In this document: one piece after another, positions 63,991 through 64,000 of the stretch | Position numbering within the stretch: position 1 is the first letter of the stretch | Layout of the letters: each line of letters begins with the position of its first letter | Origin: Symbiodinium microadriaticum | Taxonomy: Eukaryota > Sar > Dinophyceae > Suessiales > Symbiodiniaceae | NCBI GenBank assembly: GCA_001939145.1 | Contig: LSRX01001551.1 | Location: 5,796-69,795, forward strand | Direction of reading: 5' to 3' | DNA length: 64,000 nucleotides | Translations under genes and position numbers: made by a program | The notes under the pieces: model-generated | What the model was told of the DNA's origin: nothing | The model's database searches: none | What the model saw: only the letters and a program-made list of their open reading frames with translations

Positions 63991-64000
63991 GCACTTCGGG

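Overview
The window looks like nuclear DNA of a dinoflagellate, probably Symbiodiniaceae or a relative. The reasons are: recognisable eukaryotic genes cut into very short exons by introns of about 50-150 bases; all recognised host genes on the + strand; scattered CCCTAAA/TTTAGGG telomere-type motifs; a dense load of mostly decayed retroelements with dinoflagellate-style proteins; and three matches to the last 11 bases of the dinoflagellate trans-spliced leader. No bacterial signals, rRNA, tRNA or CRISPR were seen. The genus is inference.

Layout. (1) 0.76-15.4 kb: an essentially complete gene for the U5 snRNP GTPase Snu114/EFTUD2 in about 40 exons. Two long introns hold a decayed minus-strand LINE tail, a 967-base perfect AAAC repeat and an SL-like site. 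(2) 16.0-20.1 kb: a secreted pepsin-type aspartic protease. (3) 20.77-44.69 kb: a Ty1/copia-like LTR retrotransposon with paired LTRs of about 440 bases, expanded to 24 kb. It has gag remnants, then about 6 kb of foreign DNA (unidentified exon-like ORFs, a 62-base tandem array, an IS1595/Merlin-like transposase), then frameshifted reverse transcriptase and RNase H, then ORFs of unknown function. A LINE of about 5 kb with a 13-base target-site duplication interrupts one of these ORFs. An 891-base assembly gap lies near its 3' end. (4) 46.9-48.7 kb: an RRM gene matching the N-terminal half of the spliceosomal cyclophilin PPIE. (5) 48.76-50.82 kb: a glycosyltransferase-like secreted or membrane protein with one large exon. 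(6) 50.8-64 kb: repeat-rich DNA with three copies (two on +, one on -) of a decayed retroelement-style ORF carrying a ubiquitin-specific protease (peptidase C19) domain, two related helical ORFs, a duplicated Cys/His-rich ORF and microsatellites.

The host genes do two kinds of job: nuclear splicing (EFTUD2, PPIE-like RRM) and the secretory pathway (aspartic protease, glycosyltransferase-like). The rest is mobile or repetitive. The most novel-looking signals are the zinc finger + conserved domain + USP protease module, and the spliced-leader-like motif carried in both LTRs. Exon borders were read by eye from conserved protein blocks and AG acceptors, so they are approximate.
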